DNA of 42,184 nucleotides from an uncultured Actinomycetes bacterium (GTDB taxonomy: Bacteria > Actinomycetota > Coriobacteriia > Coriobacteriales > Atopobiaceae). The stretch spans positions 1 to 42,184 of the forward strand of contig OMTG01000018.1 in assembly GCA_900313905.1 (NCBI GenBank). The letters run 5' to 3'. The notes under the pieces are model-generated. The model was not told the origin of the DNA, ran no database searches, and was given only the letters and a program-made list of their open reading frames with translations. Below are positions 31,234-39,233 of this stretch, one piece after another (the first letter of the stretch is position 1; the number at the start of each line of letters is the position of its first letter). The position numbers and the translations under genes are program-made.

Positions 31234-33034
31234 GACGGACCATCTCCTCGGTGAGGTCGACGATGCCCGAGACCTGGCTTATGCCATGGAAATCGGGGCT
31301 CACGGTCTGGGCAAGGGTCTGGGAGAGCTGCACGATCTGCGGCGCCTCGATGAAGGCGCGCTTCATGAGGGGAGCATCCAGGAACATGTCCAAGGTGGGG
31401 CCACGGTCGAGGATGTGTCCATTGGCCATCACCACGAGGCGCTCGGCGAAGTCGGAGACGACCTCCATATCATGGCAGACCATAATGACGGCACAGCCTC
31501 TGTTCGCCATCTCGCTGACCGTGTCCATCACGGTCATGCATTCACGGTAGTCGAGGCCTGAGGTCGGCTCATCGAGGAGCACCACATCAGGCTCCATCAC
31601 CACGACGGAGGCAAGAGCGACAATCTGGCGCTGGCCTCGGGAGAGGGAGAAGGGCGCCTCATCCTCAGGAAGGCCGAAGCGCTCGATCACCCGCGCGGCA
31701 CGGCGCCGTGCCTCCTCGCTATCGACCCCCTGGAGCTCGAGGCCAAAGGCGACCTCGTCGAGCACGGTGTCCTTGCAGAGCTGGTAGTCGGGGTTCTGGA
31801 AGAGGGTGGCGCAGTGCGCGGCGATGCGGCTGGTCGGCACCTCCTTCGTGCTGAGGCCGGAGATGCGCACCTCGCCTGAGGCAGGCTTCAGAAGGCCGTT
31901 CAGAAGCTTCGTGAGCGTCGTCTTGCCGGCACCGTTCTGGCCGACGATAGCGACCATCTCGCCGGGATAGACCTGCATCTCGAGGCCTTCGACGGCAGCT
32001 CCGCCATTCGGATACCGGAAGCTCACATCGCGCAGGCTCACGACGGGCTCGGAGCCTTCTGCATGGGGACGGGGAGCGACCTTGTGCTTCGATCCCTGGC
32101 GGAAGCTCTGGGCGCTCTCGGGTGAGAGGGGCTCTGCAGCAGAGCGGCCGATGAGGCGTTCCTCGATCGCTGCAGCCTCTTCGACTGTGAGACAGGGCTT
32201 GCCGGAAGGAAGATACCCATCATGGGCGAGGCTGTTGTAGACGCGGGCGACACGGGGAGAGTCGACGCCGATGGCGCGGAGCTCGCCTGCGTGGGCAAAG
32301 ACCTCCCGCGGCGTACCATCGAGCAGGAGCTCGCCTTCATTCATCACCAGGATGCGGTCGCAGCAGCGGGAGAGCAGCGCCACCTTCTGTTCGATCACGA
32401 CGACTGTGACGCCCTGGCGGCGGACCTCCTCGAGGGTGTCGAAGACGAGGTTCGAAGAGGCAGGGTCGAGGGCGGCGGTTGGCTCGTCGAGGACGAGCAC
32501 CCGGGGCTTCAGGGCGAGGATGGCCGCAATTGCGACCTTCTGCTTCTGGCCGCCCGAGAGCGTCGCAATCTCACGGAAGCGCAGATCGGCGATGCCGACC
32601 GTCTCGAGGGCATCCTCCAGCCGTCCTTCGATCTCTGTGTGGGGGACGCCGAAGTTCTCGAGGCCGAAAAGCATCTCATCCTCGACGACGGAGGCGACCA
32701 TCTGGGTGTCGATGTCCTGGAGGACCGACCCGACGATCTGGGAGATGTCGGTCAGGGTCACGTCGCAGGTATCCTTCCCATCGACGAGCGTCGCCCCATA
32801 GAGCGTGCCCTTGTAGTGATGGGGGATGGCTCCTGACATCACGGCAGCAAGCGTGGACTTGCCTGCGCCGGAAGGCCCGATGATGCCGACGAACTCGCCG
32901 GTGCCGATCTGGACCGTGATATGGGAGAGCGCCGGCTTGGGGGCTGGCGCCCCTTCCTCTGCGCTTCCTGTGTCATAGGTGAAGGAGACGTCCTGGATAT
33001 CGATGATGGGCTGAGATGTTGTCGTGGGAGCCAT
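31226..33034 (-). CDS. Fused double ATPase of the ECF transporter (EcfA-EcfA')
   Basis: A 602-residue protein holding two ABC ATPase domains in one chain. Domain one: Walker A GPSGAGKST, signature LSGGQKQ, Walker B VLVLDEPTAALD. Domain two: Walker A GQNGAGKTT, signature LSRGQRQ, Walker B VVLLDEPTSGLD. Most ECF systems encode EcfA1 and EcfA2 separately; fused forms are known, notably in actinobacteria and archaea. ATG 33034 has AAGGAAGGG six bases upstream, whereas the extended frame to 33130 is intergenic. It should power both S components encoded upstream. Confidence 0.95.
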   Translation of the reverse strand: MAPTTTSQPIIDIQDVSFTYDTGSAEEGAPAPKPALSHITVQIGTGEFVGIIGPSGAGKSTLAAVMSGAIPHHYKGTLYGATLVDGKDTCDVTLTDISQIVGSVLQDIDTQMVASVVEDEMLFGLENFGVPHTEIEGRLEDALETVGIADLRFREIATLSGGQKQKVAIAAILALKPRVLVLDEPTAALDPASSNLVFDTLEEVRRQGVTVVVIEQKVALLSRCCDRILVMNEGELLLDGTPREVFAHAGELRAIGVDSPRVARVYNSLAHDGYLPSGKPCLTVEEAAAIEERLIGRSAAEPLSPESAQSFRQGSKHKVAPRPHAEGSEPVVSLRDVSFRYPNGGAAVEGLEMQVYPGEMVAIVGQNGAGKTTLTKLLNGLLKPASGEVRISGLSTKEVPTSRIAAHCATLFQNPDYQLCKDTVLDEVAFGLELQGVDSEEARRRAARVIERFGLPEDEAPFSLSRGQRQIVALASVVVMEPDVVLLDEPTSGLDYRECMTVMDTVSEMANRGCAVIMVCHDMEVVSDFAERLVVMANGHILDRGPTLDMFLDAPLMKRAFIEAPQIVQLSQTLAQTVSPDFHGISQVSGIVDLTEEMVRRG

Positions 33035-33071
33035 GCTGCCCTTCCTTGTGAAGCCTACATATATATAAGAT

Positions 33072-33132
33072 GCAGCGCTGGGCGCTGCCTGACGTGCAGG
33101 ATGGGCCGCCGGCATCTGCCAGCGGCCCATCC
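33072..33132 (-). promoter_or_regulatory. Intercistronic hairpins between the S-component and ATPase genes
   Basis: GGATGGGCCGC (33099-33109) and GCGGCCCATCC (33122-33132) are perfect 11-bp arms, and GGCA/TGCC inside extends the stem. A second dyad, GCAGCGC/GCGCTGC, lies at 33072-33088. No U-tract follows on the minus strand, so they probably stabilise the upstream message or trim read-through and set the ratio of S components to core transporter. Confidence 0.5.
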
Positions 33133-33149
33133 AAGGCTTGCTGTGCGTC

Positions 33150-33701
33150 TTAGCGCTTCAGGGCCTTCTTCAGGGGGAAGTAGAGCGCCTGGACGACGAT
33201 TGCGTTGAAGGCAGCGGTGCCGAGCACGAGCGGGATCTTCACGACCACGGTCGCGATGGCAGCGCCCATGATCACGTTGCCGGCAACAGCAAAGAGAAGG
33301 CCGGAGACGAGCGTCGTCACGAAGGTGGCGACGAGCGGGGTCACGTTCCTGCCGGCGACCTTCATGTCCGCACGGATGAGGGCGGCCATCACCAAGGCAG
33401 CGACAAGCTCAGTTGCGAAGTTGAGGCCCGGGATGGAGGTCGTGAACTGGATGACGGCAGCGGAGATCAGGCCGTAGATGGCTGCTTGGCCGAAGCTGGC
33501 ACGGGTGAGGAGGATGGCAAGGGCATAGGAGGCGATGATGAACTGGGGCTTGATGCCGACCATTGCAAGCGAGTTGCCGACGGTGAGGTTCAGGATGAAG
33601 CCTGCGGCCAGAAGGACGGCCAGAAGGATGAGGGAGGTGACATCGGCGCCGGTGCGGCCGGATGCGGTGACGGTACGTGCCTGGGAGTTGGATTCTGCCA
33701 T
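33150..33701 (-). CDS. ECF transporter S component, copy 2
   Basis: A 183-residue substrate-binding membrane subunit. A short polar N-terminus (MAESNSQARTV) precedes six helices that start with TSLILLAVLLAAGFILNLTVG. It is clearly paralogous to the next gene upstream (33769-34338): both contain LLAVLLAAGFILN.TVG, GLISAAVIQ.TT and TFVTT.VSG, and both end with a VQALY(F/Y)P segment. Start chosen at ATG 33701 to match that of the paralogue; its ribosome binding site is weak (AGAAAGAG), which suggests coupling. The substrate is probably the same or close to that of copy 1; see the Trp attenuator. Confidence 0.88.
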   Translation of the reverse strand: MAESNSQARTVTASGRTGADVTSLILLAVLLAAGFILNLTVGNSLAMVGIKPQFIIASYALAILLTRASFGQAAIYGLISAAVIQFTTSIPGLNFATELVAALVMAALIRADMKVAGRNVTPLVATFVTTLVSGLLFAVAGNVIMGAAIATVVVKIPLVLGTAAFNAIVVQALYFPLKKALKR

Positions 33702-33768
33702 GATGAGCTCTTTCTCTTGATGGTTCCTGTGCTTGTCTTGCGGGACGGACGGTTCTGGATTTCTGCGC

Positions 33769-34338
33769 TTAGGCGGCAACCTTCAGCGCCTTGCAGATCG
33801 GGTAGTAGAGGGCCTGGACGAGGATCGCGTTGAAGACGGCGGTCGCGAAGACGACGGGGAGCATGGCGGCGGCGAGCTGGGCGGCGGCACCGACCATCGC
33901 GATGCGGATGAGCATGAAGATGACGCCAGAGACGACGGTCGTGACGAAGGTGCCGACAGCCGGCGTCGCCTTCCGGATGCTGCCCTTCATGCCGGCGGCG
34001 ACGATGAGGGACATGAGCATTGCAGAGATGCCCTCAGCGGCGAAGTCGACGAAGGGGGCGGTCGTCGTGATCTGGATGACGGCAGCGGAGATGAGGCCGA
34101 TGATCAGGGCCTGGCCGACGTTCGGACGGACGACGAGGATCGTGAGGCAGAAGGCGGAGATGATGAACTCCGGGGAGATCATGCCGCCGGAGACGGAGGA
34201 GATTGCCTTGCCGACCGTGAAGTTCAGGATGAAGCCCGCTGCAAGGAGGACGGCCAGAAGGACGAGGGCGCGGATATCGAGCTTGCCATGATCTTCGGAG
34301 GTGATGGTACGTGCCTGCTGCTGGGTTGCTGCTGCCAT
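33769..34338 (-). CDS. ECF transporter S component, copy 1
   Basis: A 189-residue six-helix S component, the first structural gene of the operon. The N-terminus MAAATQQQARTITSEDHGK is soluble; helix one is LVLLAVLLAAGFILNFTVG. The conserved Ala-rich surface for EcfT docking (LLAVLLAAGF) is present. ATG 34338 has AAAGGAAG about 9 bases upstream. A tandem pair of S components sharing one ATPase/EcfT core is uncommon. The gene lies 56 bp behind a transcription attenuator whose leader peptide has three consecutive tryptophans, so a Trp-related substrate is inferred. I could not place it in a named S-family from sequence. Confidence 0.88.
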   Translation of the reverse strand: MAAATQQQARTITSEDHGKLDIRALVLLAVLLAAGFILNFTVGKAISSVSGGMISPEFIISAFCLTILVVRPNVGQALIIGLISAAVIQITTTAPFVDFAAEGISAMLMSLIVAAGMKGSIRKATPAVGTFVTTVVSGVIFMLIRIAMVGAAAQLAAAMLPVVFATAVFNAILVQALYYPICKALKVAA

Positions 34339-34393
34339 GATGGATCTTCCTTTCGGGTTGCTGGTGCAAGATGGGATGTCTGGAGACTGGACT

Positions 34394-34434
34394 GAAAACA
34401 AGAAGAGGGCCCCGGTCTGACCGGAGCCCTCTTC
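34394..34434 (-). terminator. Attenuator terminator of the ECF operon
   Basis: Read on the minus strand, GAAGAGGGCTCCGGTC (34434-34419) pairs with GACCGGGGCCCTCTTC (34417-34402), 16 bp with one G-U pair, followed by TTGTTTTC. It lies between the Trp leader peptide and the first S-component gene, the place of a transcription attenuator. CGGTCT in the last codons of the leader is complementary to AGACCG at the loop, a candidate for part of the alternative fold. Confidence 0.85.
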
Positions 34435-34468
34435 AGTGTGTGCGCATATGCAATGGAGCGCGAGAGAC

Positions 34469-34549
34469 TCACGATAGACCGATCGTATTCACATCGCGCC
34501 ACCACCAGTTCATGCTCATGTTGTTTGCGGTATGGGCGATGCGAGTCAT
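34469..34549 (-). CDS. Tryptophan-rich leader peptide (attenuator) of the ECF operon
   Basis: A 26-codon frame on the minus strand from ATG 34549 to TGA at 34471-34469. A strong ribosome binding site, GAAAGGAG, is 9 bases upstream (34566-34559). The peptide starts MTRIAHTANN and contains NWWWRDV: codons 15-17 are three consecutive TGG (34507-34499). Ahead of an attenuator terminator this is the layout of TrpL in trp operons: ribosome stalling at low charged tRNA-Trp would favour antitermination and switch the transporter on. Not predicted by length-based gene finders. Confidence 0.88.
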   Translation of the reverse strand: MTRIAHTANNMSMNWWWRDVNTIGLS

Positions 34550-34610
34550 CTCTGGGCGCTCCTTTCGAAATCACGTGTGCCCACCTCGTGGGCTGCTGCT
34601 TGATGCGCCC

Positions 34611-34640
34611 ACTATAAGCCCGACCCCCAGAAAGATGCAA
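34611..34640 (-). promoter_or_regulatory. Promoter of the ECF operon
   Basis: On the minus strand TTGCAT (34640-34635) and TATAGT (34616-34611) are 18 bp apart. A start of transcription near 34604 would give about 55 nt before the leader peptide ATG. Confidence 0.6.
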
Positions 34641-34782
34641 GCAGGGTTTTGTAAACGTTTTGTTGCGGCGCAGGCGAGCCGCCAGCGGGAAAAGGGAGGC
34701 TTTTGATGGTGGCGAGGCTGCATCCGTGCAGGATAGCGGGTATATCGCTCAAGAAGGAGCATGCAGATCGGGGAGGGCTGCG

Positions 34783-35139
34783 ATGGAAGAGAAAATTGCG
34801 AGGCTTCTGGGCATGGTCCTTGCCCTCTACATCGGCGTCGATATCCTCTTCCAGATATGCGAGCAGCTGGGGACGCCAGAGCGCGCCGTGGCCTGCACGA
34901 TCGGCATCGTCCTTATGGCTGCCCTGCCCTTCCTTGCCCAGCGCATCATGTTCGGGCCAGGCAGATGGATGGATGCAGGCGGTTGGACAACGCTCTGCTT
35001 CCTGCTCGTCTGCTTCGGCATCCCGCTTGCCCTCTTCGGGATGCAGGGAACGCTCGATGGGAACCAGGCGGCGGCCCTGGTGCTCCTGCCGGGCTGCGCC
35101 GTCTTCTTCATAGGGATGCGCGGCACATCCGCTCGTTAG
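34783..35139 (+). CDS. Small integral membrane protein, unknown function
   Basis: A 118-residue hydrophobic protein with four predicted helices: MVLALYIGVDILFQI near residues 10-25, CTIGIVLMAALPFLAQRI, TLCFLLVCFGIPLALFGM and ALVLLPGCAVFFIGM. ATG 34783 has GGGAGG six bases upstream; the frame is open earlier but unsupported. It diverges from the ECF operon and converges on the NRMT-like gene. No family recognised. Confidence 0.7.
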   Translation: MEEKIARLLGMVLALYIGVDILFQICEQLGTPERAVACTIGIVLMAALPFLAQRIMFGPGRWMDAGGWTTLCFLLVCFGIPLALFGMQGTLDGNQAAALVLLPGCAVFFIGMRGTSAR

Positions 35140-35184
35140 GGACATGCCGCGCATCTGGGGACAGGGCGTGCTGTCTGGAACTTC

Positions 35185-36579
35185 TCAGTAGCCCATGAGC
35201 TGCAGGACGAACATGATCACGGTGAGGATCGTCACGACGATCACGATGAACCAGGTGAGGATGTTCCAGAGCTTCGAGTTCGCATGCTTTCCCATCACGT
35301 AGCGGTTCGAGGCGATGAGCACCATGCAGACCAGGAGGATCGGCAGGATCACGCCGTTGATGACCTGGGCGACCATCATGATGCCAAAGAGGTCCACATC
35401 CGGAATGCAGCAGATGGCTGCGGAGAGAATGGTGATGACGGTGATGATGCCGCGGTAGACGGGCGCCTCATGCCAGGTGCGGTCGCTTCCGCGCTCCCAG
35501 CCGAAGGCCTCGCAGACGGCGCTTGCCGTGATGCCCGGAAGCACGCAGGCAGCCAGGAAGGATGCACCGACGAGGCCGACTGCGAAGAGGGCGGATGCGT
35601 ACTCCCCTGCGAGCGGCACGAGGGCCTGGGCGGCGGCCGCTGCCGTATCGACCTTGATGCCCGCTGGATAGAGGACAGCTCCTGTGGTCATGATGATGAA
35701 CCAGGTGACGAGCTCTGCTGCGACAGCGCCTGAGACGTTGTCGGCACGCTGGGCGGGGATGTCTGTGGCATCGAGGTTCTTCTCCACGACATTGCTCGAG
35801 ACCATGAAGATCATATAGGGCGAGATCGTGGTGCCGATGTTCGCGACGAGGAGCGAGACATAGGCGGGATCGCTCGAGATCTGAGGGATGACCGTGGCCG
35901 TAAGGGCTGCTCCCCAGTCAGGCTTTGCGAGGACGCCCGATACGATGTAGGTCAAAAACACGGCGGAGAGGGCGAGCAGGATCTTCTCGATCCTGCGGTA
36001 CGATCCGCTCATGGTGAGCATCCAGCAGGCAAGCGCTGCGACGGGCACGCTGGCCAGGATCGGGACGCCGAAGAGCTGCATGCCCGAGGCGATGCCGGCG
36101 AACTCGGAGAGCGTGACCGCGAAGTTCGAGATGATGAGGGCGACCATCGCGAGAGCCGAGATGCGGACGCCGAACTGCTCGCGGATGAGGGAGGCGAAGC
36201 CCTTGCCGGTCGCGCATCCCATGCGGGCGGCGGTCTCCTGCACGACGATCAGGAGGATGCACATCAGGGGTACGGTCCAGAGCATGCCGAAGCCATAGCT
36301 CGCGCCGGTCGTCGAATAGGTGGCGATGCCGCCGGCGTCGTTGCCGGCGAAGGCGGTAAGGAGCCCGGGACCCATGGCAGAGAGGATCGCAAGCGCCCCT
36401 GCCTTCTTCGCCACATCGTGGCTCTTCCTGTCTTGCGGGGCAGAGGCCGTGCTGCCAGCCTTTGCCTGCGAAGAGGCGCTGGCCTGCGGTACTGCTGCAG
36501 GCTTCGGGGACTCTGGCCCCCGGTGACGGGGCGCCTCAGCTGGAGCTGAGGCGCCAAGAAGATGCTTGATCTCAGTCAT
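35185..36579 (-). CDS. Nramp-related (SLC11) divalent metal transporter, probably NRMT-type Mg2+ importer
   Basis: A 464-residue Nramp-fold transporter. The first ~55 residues are a Pro/Ala/Ser-rich cytosolic tail. Helix one carries GNDAGGIATYS where classical Nramps have DPGN: the Asp is kept (Asp81) and the Asn is replaced by Gly84. Helix six has TTISPYMIF, lacking the metal-binding Met of the usual MPH motif. Both changes match the magnesium-transporting NRMT branch, characterised in a coriobacterial protein. The downstream position from an MgtE-like gene (10 bp apart, same strand) supports Mg2+ as substrate. ATG 36579 has GAGGAGGGG upstream; the frame is open to 36633 but that overlaps MgtE. 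Manganese transport is the alternative. Confidence 0.87.
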   Translation of the reverse strand: MTEIKHLLGASAPAEAPRHRGPESPKPAAVPQASASSQAKAGSTASAPQDRKSHDVAKKAGALAILSAMGPGLLTAFAGNDAGGIATYSTTGASYGFGMLWTVPLMCILLIVVQETAARMGCATGKGFASLIREQFGVRISALAMVALIISNFAVTLSEFAGIASGMQLFGVPILASVPVAALACWMLTMSGSYRRIEKILLALSAVFLTYIVSGVLAKPDWGAALTATVIPQISSDPAYVSLLVANIGTTISPYMIFMVSSNVVEKNLDATDIPAQRADNVSGAVAAELVTWFIIMTTGAVLYPAGIKVDTAAAAAQALVPLAGEYASALFAVGLVGASFLAACVLPGITASAVCEAFGWERGSDRTWHEAPVYRGIITVITILSAAICCIPDVDLFGIMMVAQVINGVILPILLVCMVLIASNRYVMGKHANSKLWNILTWFIVIVVTILTVIMFVLQLMGY

Positions 36580-36589
36580 TGTCCCCTCC

Positions 36590-38416
36590 TCAGAGCCCGA
36601 GGGTGCAGATGGTGATCGCCAGGAACAGGGCAAGCGCTATGAGCATATAGACCACGGCCAAGGTGGTGCCGGAGGTCTCGAGGTTCTTGGCATCGCGCCT
36701 GCGCACGATCTTGAGGGCGATGGGCGTCGTGGCAAAGCAGACGAGGGCGCTCAGGGCAGCAGCGCCGACACCCTGCAGGGTGACCTGCGCCGGAGCGTCG
36801 AGGACGCTCGTCAGGATGGAGCTTGAGAGCAGCGCCACGAAGACGGCGATGACAAAGCCGAGGCCTACGCCTTTGAGGACCATGCCGAAGGTGGAGGGGG
36901 CATCATCGTCGTCAGGATCGTACTCGAGGAAGTACTTCGCCACGAAGGCCGCTGCATCGTTTCCGGCAATCACGGCAACAGGCATGCAGAAGGCAGCGAT
37001 CGCGATGTCGTACCAGGTGAGGGTGTTATGGAAGACGATGACCATGATCACGACGCCGAGCATCCAGACGAAGAACCAGGCCTCGTTGCGCATGAGCCAG
37101 GCGAGGTCTCCCGTCGTACGGCCTTCGGTCGAGGTGTCGTTGTGGCCGGCGCCTGCGATCTGGAGGTCCTCCTCGTGCTCCTCGTTCAGGACATCGAGGG
37201 CATCATCGACCGTGACATTGCCGAGCAGGTGTCCTTGGTCATCGACGACGGGCATCGCGAGCAGGTTGTACTTCGCGATATCCTCTGCGACATCCTCCTG
37301 GTCGTCGTCCGGACTTGCGCACTTGATGTCCTCGGTGGTCGCGATCTCCTTCAGGTGGTCGTCCTTGTCAGCGAGGACGAGCGCGTTCAGGGAGACGACG
37401 CCGGAGAGGCGGCCGTCAGCATCCTTGATGTAGATGTAGTGGACGGTCTCGAAGTCCTCATCGAGGCTGGAGAGTGCATCGACCGCATCGGCGACCGTGG
37501 CATTCTCGAAGAGCTCAACGACCTCTGATGTCATGATTCGGCCGGCCGTGTCCTCCTTGTAGCCCAGGAGCTGGCGGACAGCACGCTGCTCCTTCACGCC
37601 CATGAGGCGCAGGAGCTTCTCGGCCTTGTCGTAATCGAGCTCGCCGACGAGCTCTGCTGCATCGTCCGGGTCCATCTCGGAGAGCATCTGGGAGGCGTCG
37701 GTCTCGTTCATCGTGGACATGATGTCGGCGGCGATCGTGTCGTCGTCGAACTCTGCCATGGTGCCGGCCTTTTGTTCGGCATCGAGCTGGGCGAAGACCT
37801 GGCCACGCAGGCGCGGATCGAGGCGCTCGATGATGTCGGCGATGTCGGCAGGGTGCATATCGTCGAGGGTCTTGTGGCTGACCGAGAGCTTCACGTCGGA
37901 GAGGTCGCGGTCCAGGAGGTCCATATAGTTCCAGGCGATGATCTTCTCGGGGATCGTCTTGCCCATGGACTTGGCGACCTTGAGGACGAAGCGCTCGAGG
38001 CGCGGTGAGAGGGCGCGCAGCAGCCCGCGGATGCCGACCTCTGCGCCCAGAAGGCGCAGCTGTGTCGAGTTGGTGTCGGAGAGCTTGAGGTCATTGACGC
38101 GCACGACGCGGACGCCACGCGTATCGACGATCTGCTTGTTCAGGAGGTCGCGTGCGATCAGCACCTCATCAGGCTGGAGGTAGCTGAAGCGGATGTCGGT
38201 CTTCACGACCTTCAGGCGCACTTCGTTCTCGTTATACGTGTCGACATACTTGCGCCACGAGAGCATGAACGGAGTGCGGCTGGGGCCTTCGATTGCGAGC
38301 GAGGTGACGCGGGGGAACACTTCGCCCGTGGCAATGCCGAGGTCATTCACGCGGCCGATGTTCTCGCCTGTTGCGTCAAAGACCGGATTGCCCAGGAGTT
38401 GGGTGAGATAGATCAT
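36590..38416 (-). CDS. PRC-barrel/MgtE-like Mg2+ transporter or sensor with CBS pair
   Basis: A 608-residue protein. Residues 1-120 form one or two PRC-barrel-like domains (LLGNPVFDATGENIGRVNDL; VDTRGVRVVRVNDLKLSD). Residues ~180-310 are the MgtE N domain of helical repeats (HPADIADIIERLDP, MDPDDAAELVGELD, LLGYKEDTAGRIMT). Two CBS domains follow to ~440. The C-terminal ~150 residues have about five helices. In MgtE the membrane core carries a conserved AGN-G-Q patch; here it reads VIAGNDAAAFVAKY. The core is therefore divergent, so it may be a transporter with altered selectivity or a regulatory partner of the following NRMT-like gene. Start ATG 38416 follows AAGGAG seven bases upstream. Confidence 0.88.
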   Translation of the reverse strand: MIYLTQLLGNPVFDATGENIGRVNDLGIATGEVFPRVTSLAIEGPSRTPFMLSWRKYVDTYNENEVRLKVVKTDIRFSYLQPDEVLIARDLLNKQIVDTRGVRVVRVNDLKLSDTNSTQLRLLGAEVGIRGLLRALSPRLERFVLKVAKSMGKTIPEKIIAWNYMDLLDRDLSDVKLSVSHKTLDDMHPADIADIIERLDPRLRGQVFAQLDAEQKAGTMAEFDDDTIAADIMSTMNETDASQMLSEMDPDDAAELVGELDYDKAEKLLRLMGVKEQRAVRQLLGYKEDTAGRIMTSEVVELFENATVADAVDALSSLDEDFETVHYIYIKDADGRLSGVVSLNALVLADKDDHLKEIATTEDIKCASPDDDQEDVAEDIAKYNLLAMPVVDDQGHLLGNVTVDDALDVLNEEHEEDLQIAGAGHNDTSTEGRTTGDLAWLMRNEAWFFVWMLGVVIMVIVFHNTLTWYDIAIAAFCMPVAVIAGNDAAAFVAKYFLEYDPDDDDAPSTFGMVLKGVGLGFVIAVFVALLSSSILTSVLDAPAQVTLQGVGAAALSALVCFATTPIALKIVRRRDAKNLETSGTTLAVVYMLIALALFLAITICTLGL

Positions 38417-38483
38417 AGGGGCTCCTTGGATCTAGAAGGTTGTTCGGGGGTACCCCACGGCACCGCCATCCAGGAGCGCCGAG

Positions 38484-38522
38484 GGGTCATCGACTGTGAG
38501 GTCGAGGTTTCATCAATGACCC
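38484..38522 (-). promoter_or_regulatory. Stem-loop in the mgtE-like 5' leader
   Basis: On the minus strand GGGTCATTGAT (38522-38512) pairs with GTCGATGACCC (38494-38484), 11 bp with G-U pairs. Downstream GGGGTACCCC (38447-38456) is a second dyad. The leader does not match the M-box Mg2+ riboswitch consensus as I know it. A role in Mg2+-dependent control is possible but unproven. Confidence 0.4.
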
Positions 38523-39046
38523 TTCCTATGAGATGAGTGTTTGACTTTGTTTCAGCTGGCAAGCGCCAGTTACATCCGCATTCTACTCGACGCAGGACCC
38601 CATTCGTGTCACAGTTCTTCAAAGTTGGTGTAAGAAACATCGTTTGCACGCATGAAAGACGAAACGATGTGGATGGGACCGGCTGGCCTTGCTCTGGCTT
38701 CAGGAGTTCCTCTATCGAGCATTCCAAGATCTTTGCCGGGGCGAGGAGGCTTCGCTTCTGGCCTGCGCGCGACCGATGCCCTTCCTGCGATGCCCATGCT
38801 GCTGGATCGAGCGCGGGGAGATGCACTTCAGCCTGGCAGAGGCCCTGCTGGGAGAATCTGCGCTGCCCGAGGTGCGATGCCGCCGCACATTGAAAATGCC
38901 TCCACCCTTCATGTTGCGCATTCGAAGCCGGTCGGCATTTCAGCAGCGCTGCCTGCTCCGAAATGGCGCTTTTCGGCTCTTTGGGCATGGAAAGGTTGAG
39001 ATTCCCCTTACACTGGCGCTGTCGTTTCCGTTCCGAGGAGGTCCCC
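38523..39046. other. Gene-free region upstream of mgtE, with a possible zinc-ribbon remnant
   Basis: No open frame here has a ribosome binding site. On the + strand one frame contains RCPSCDAHAAGS followed about 25 residues later by LRCPRCDAAAH and a stop, a CxxC...CxxC zinc-ribbon-like pair at about 38775-38891, with no start codon that I can support. It may be a decayed small gene or chance. Confidence 0.35.
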
Positions 39047-39136
39047 ATGAAGCTCCATCGCTATTTTGCTTGCCTTACCGTCATCTGCATGGTGGCGACC
39101 ATCATCACCGGCATGAACATGGGGAACGAGCGCTGA
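39047..39136 (+). CDS. 29-codon putative small membrane peptide
   Basis: ATG 39047 is preceded by GAGGAGG at about 39036-39042, an excellent ribosome binding site. The peptide starts MKLHRYFACLTVICMVATII and ends with NMGNER before TGA at 39134-39136; it is one hydrophobic helix with basic N-terminus and polar C-terminus, topology of small regulatory membrane peptides. No family known. Position is between the mgtE leader and the ABC-F gene. Confidence 0.5.
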   Translation: MKLHRYFACLTVICMVATIITGMNMGNER

Positions 39137-39233
39137 GGCTTGCCAGAGGCGGCAGATGGCCGTATGCTGTGAAGCCGTGAGGCCTGGTTGTGGGGCCTGA
39201 AAGAAAGGATTGAGCCTTGCGCATCTAGACACT

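Noticed and set aside
30373-31254. Plus-strand open frame over ecfT
   Set aside because: Glu/His/Gly-rich shadow; the minus-strand EcfT has coupling motifs and membrane helices.
38417-38530. M-box (ykoK) Mg2+ riboswitch before the mgtE-like gene
   Set aside because: Conserved M-box sequence blocks are not present; only generic hairpins are seen.
38413-39048. 211-codon minus-strand frame upstream of mgtE
   Set aside because: Runs through the mgtE leader and ends past its start; Arg/Ser/Gln-rich without motifs and no ribosome binding site.
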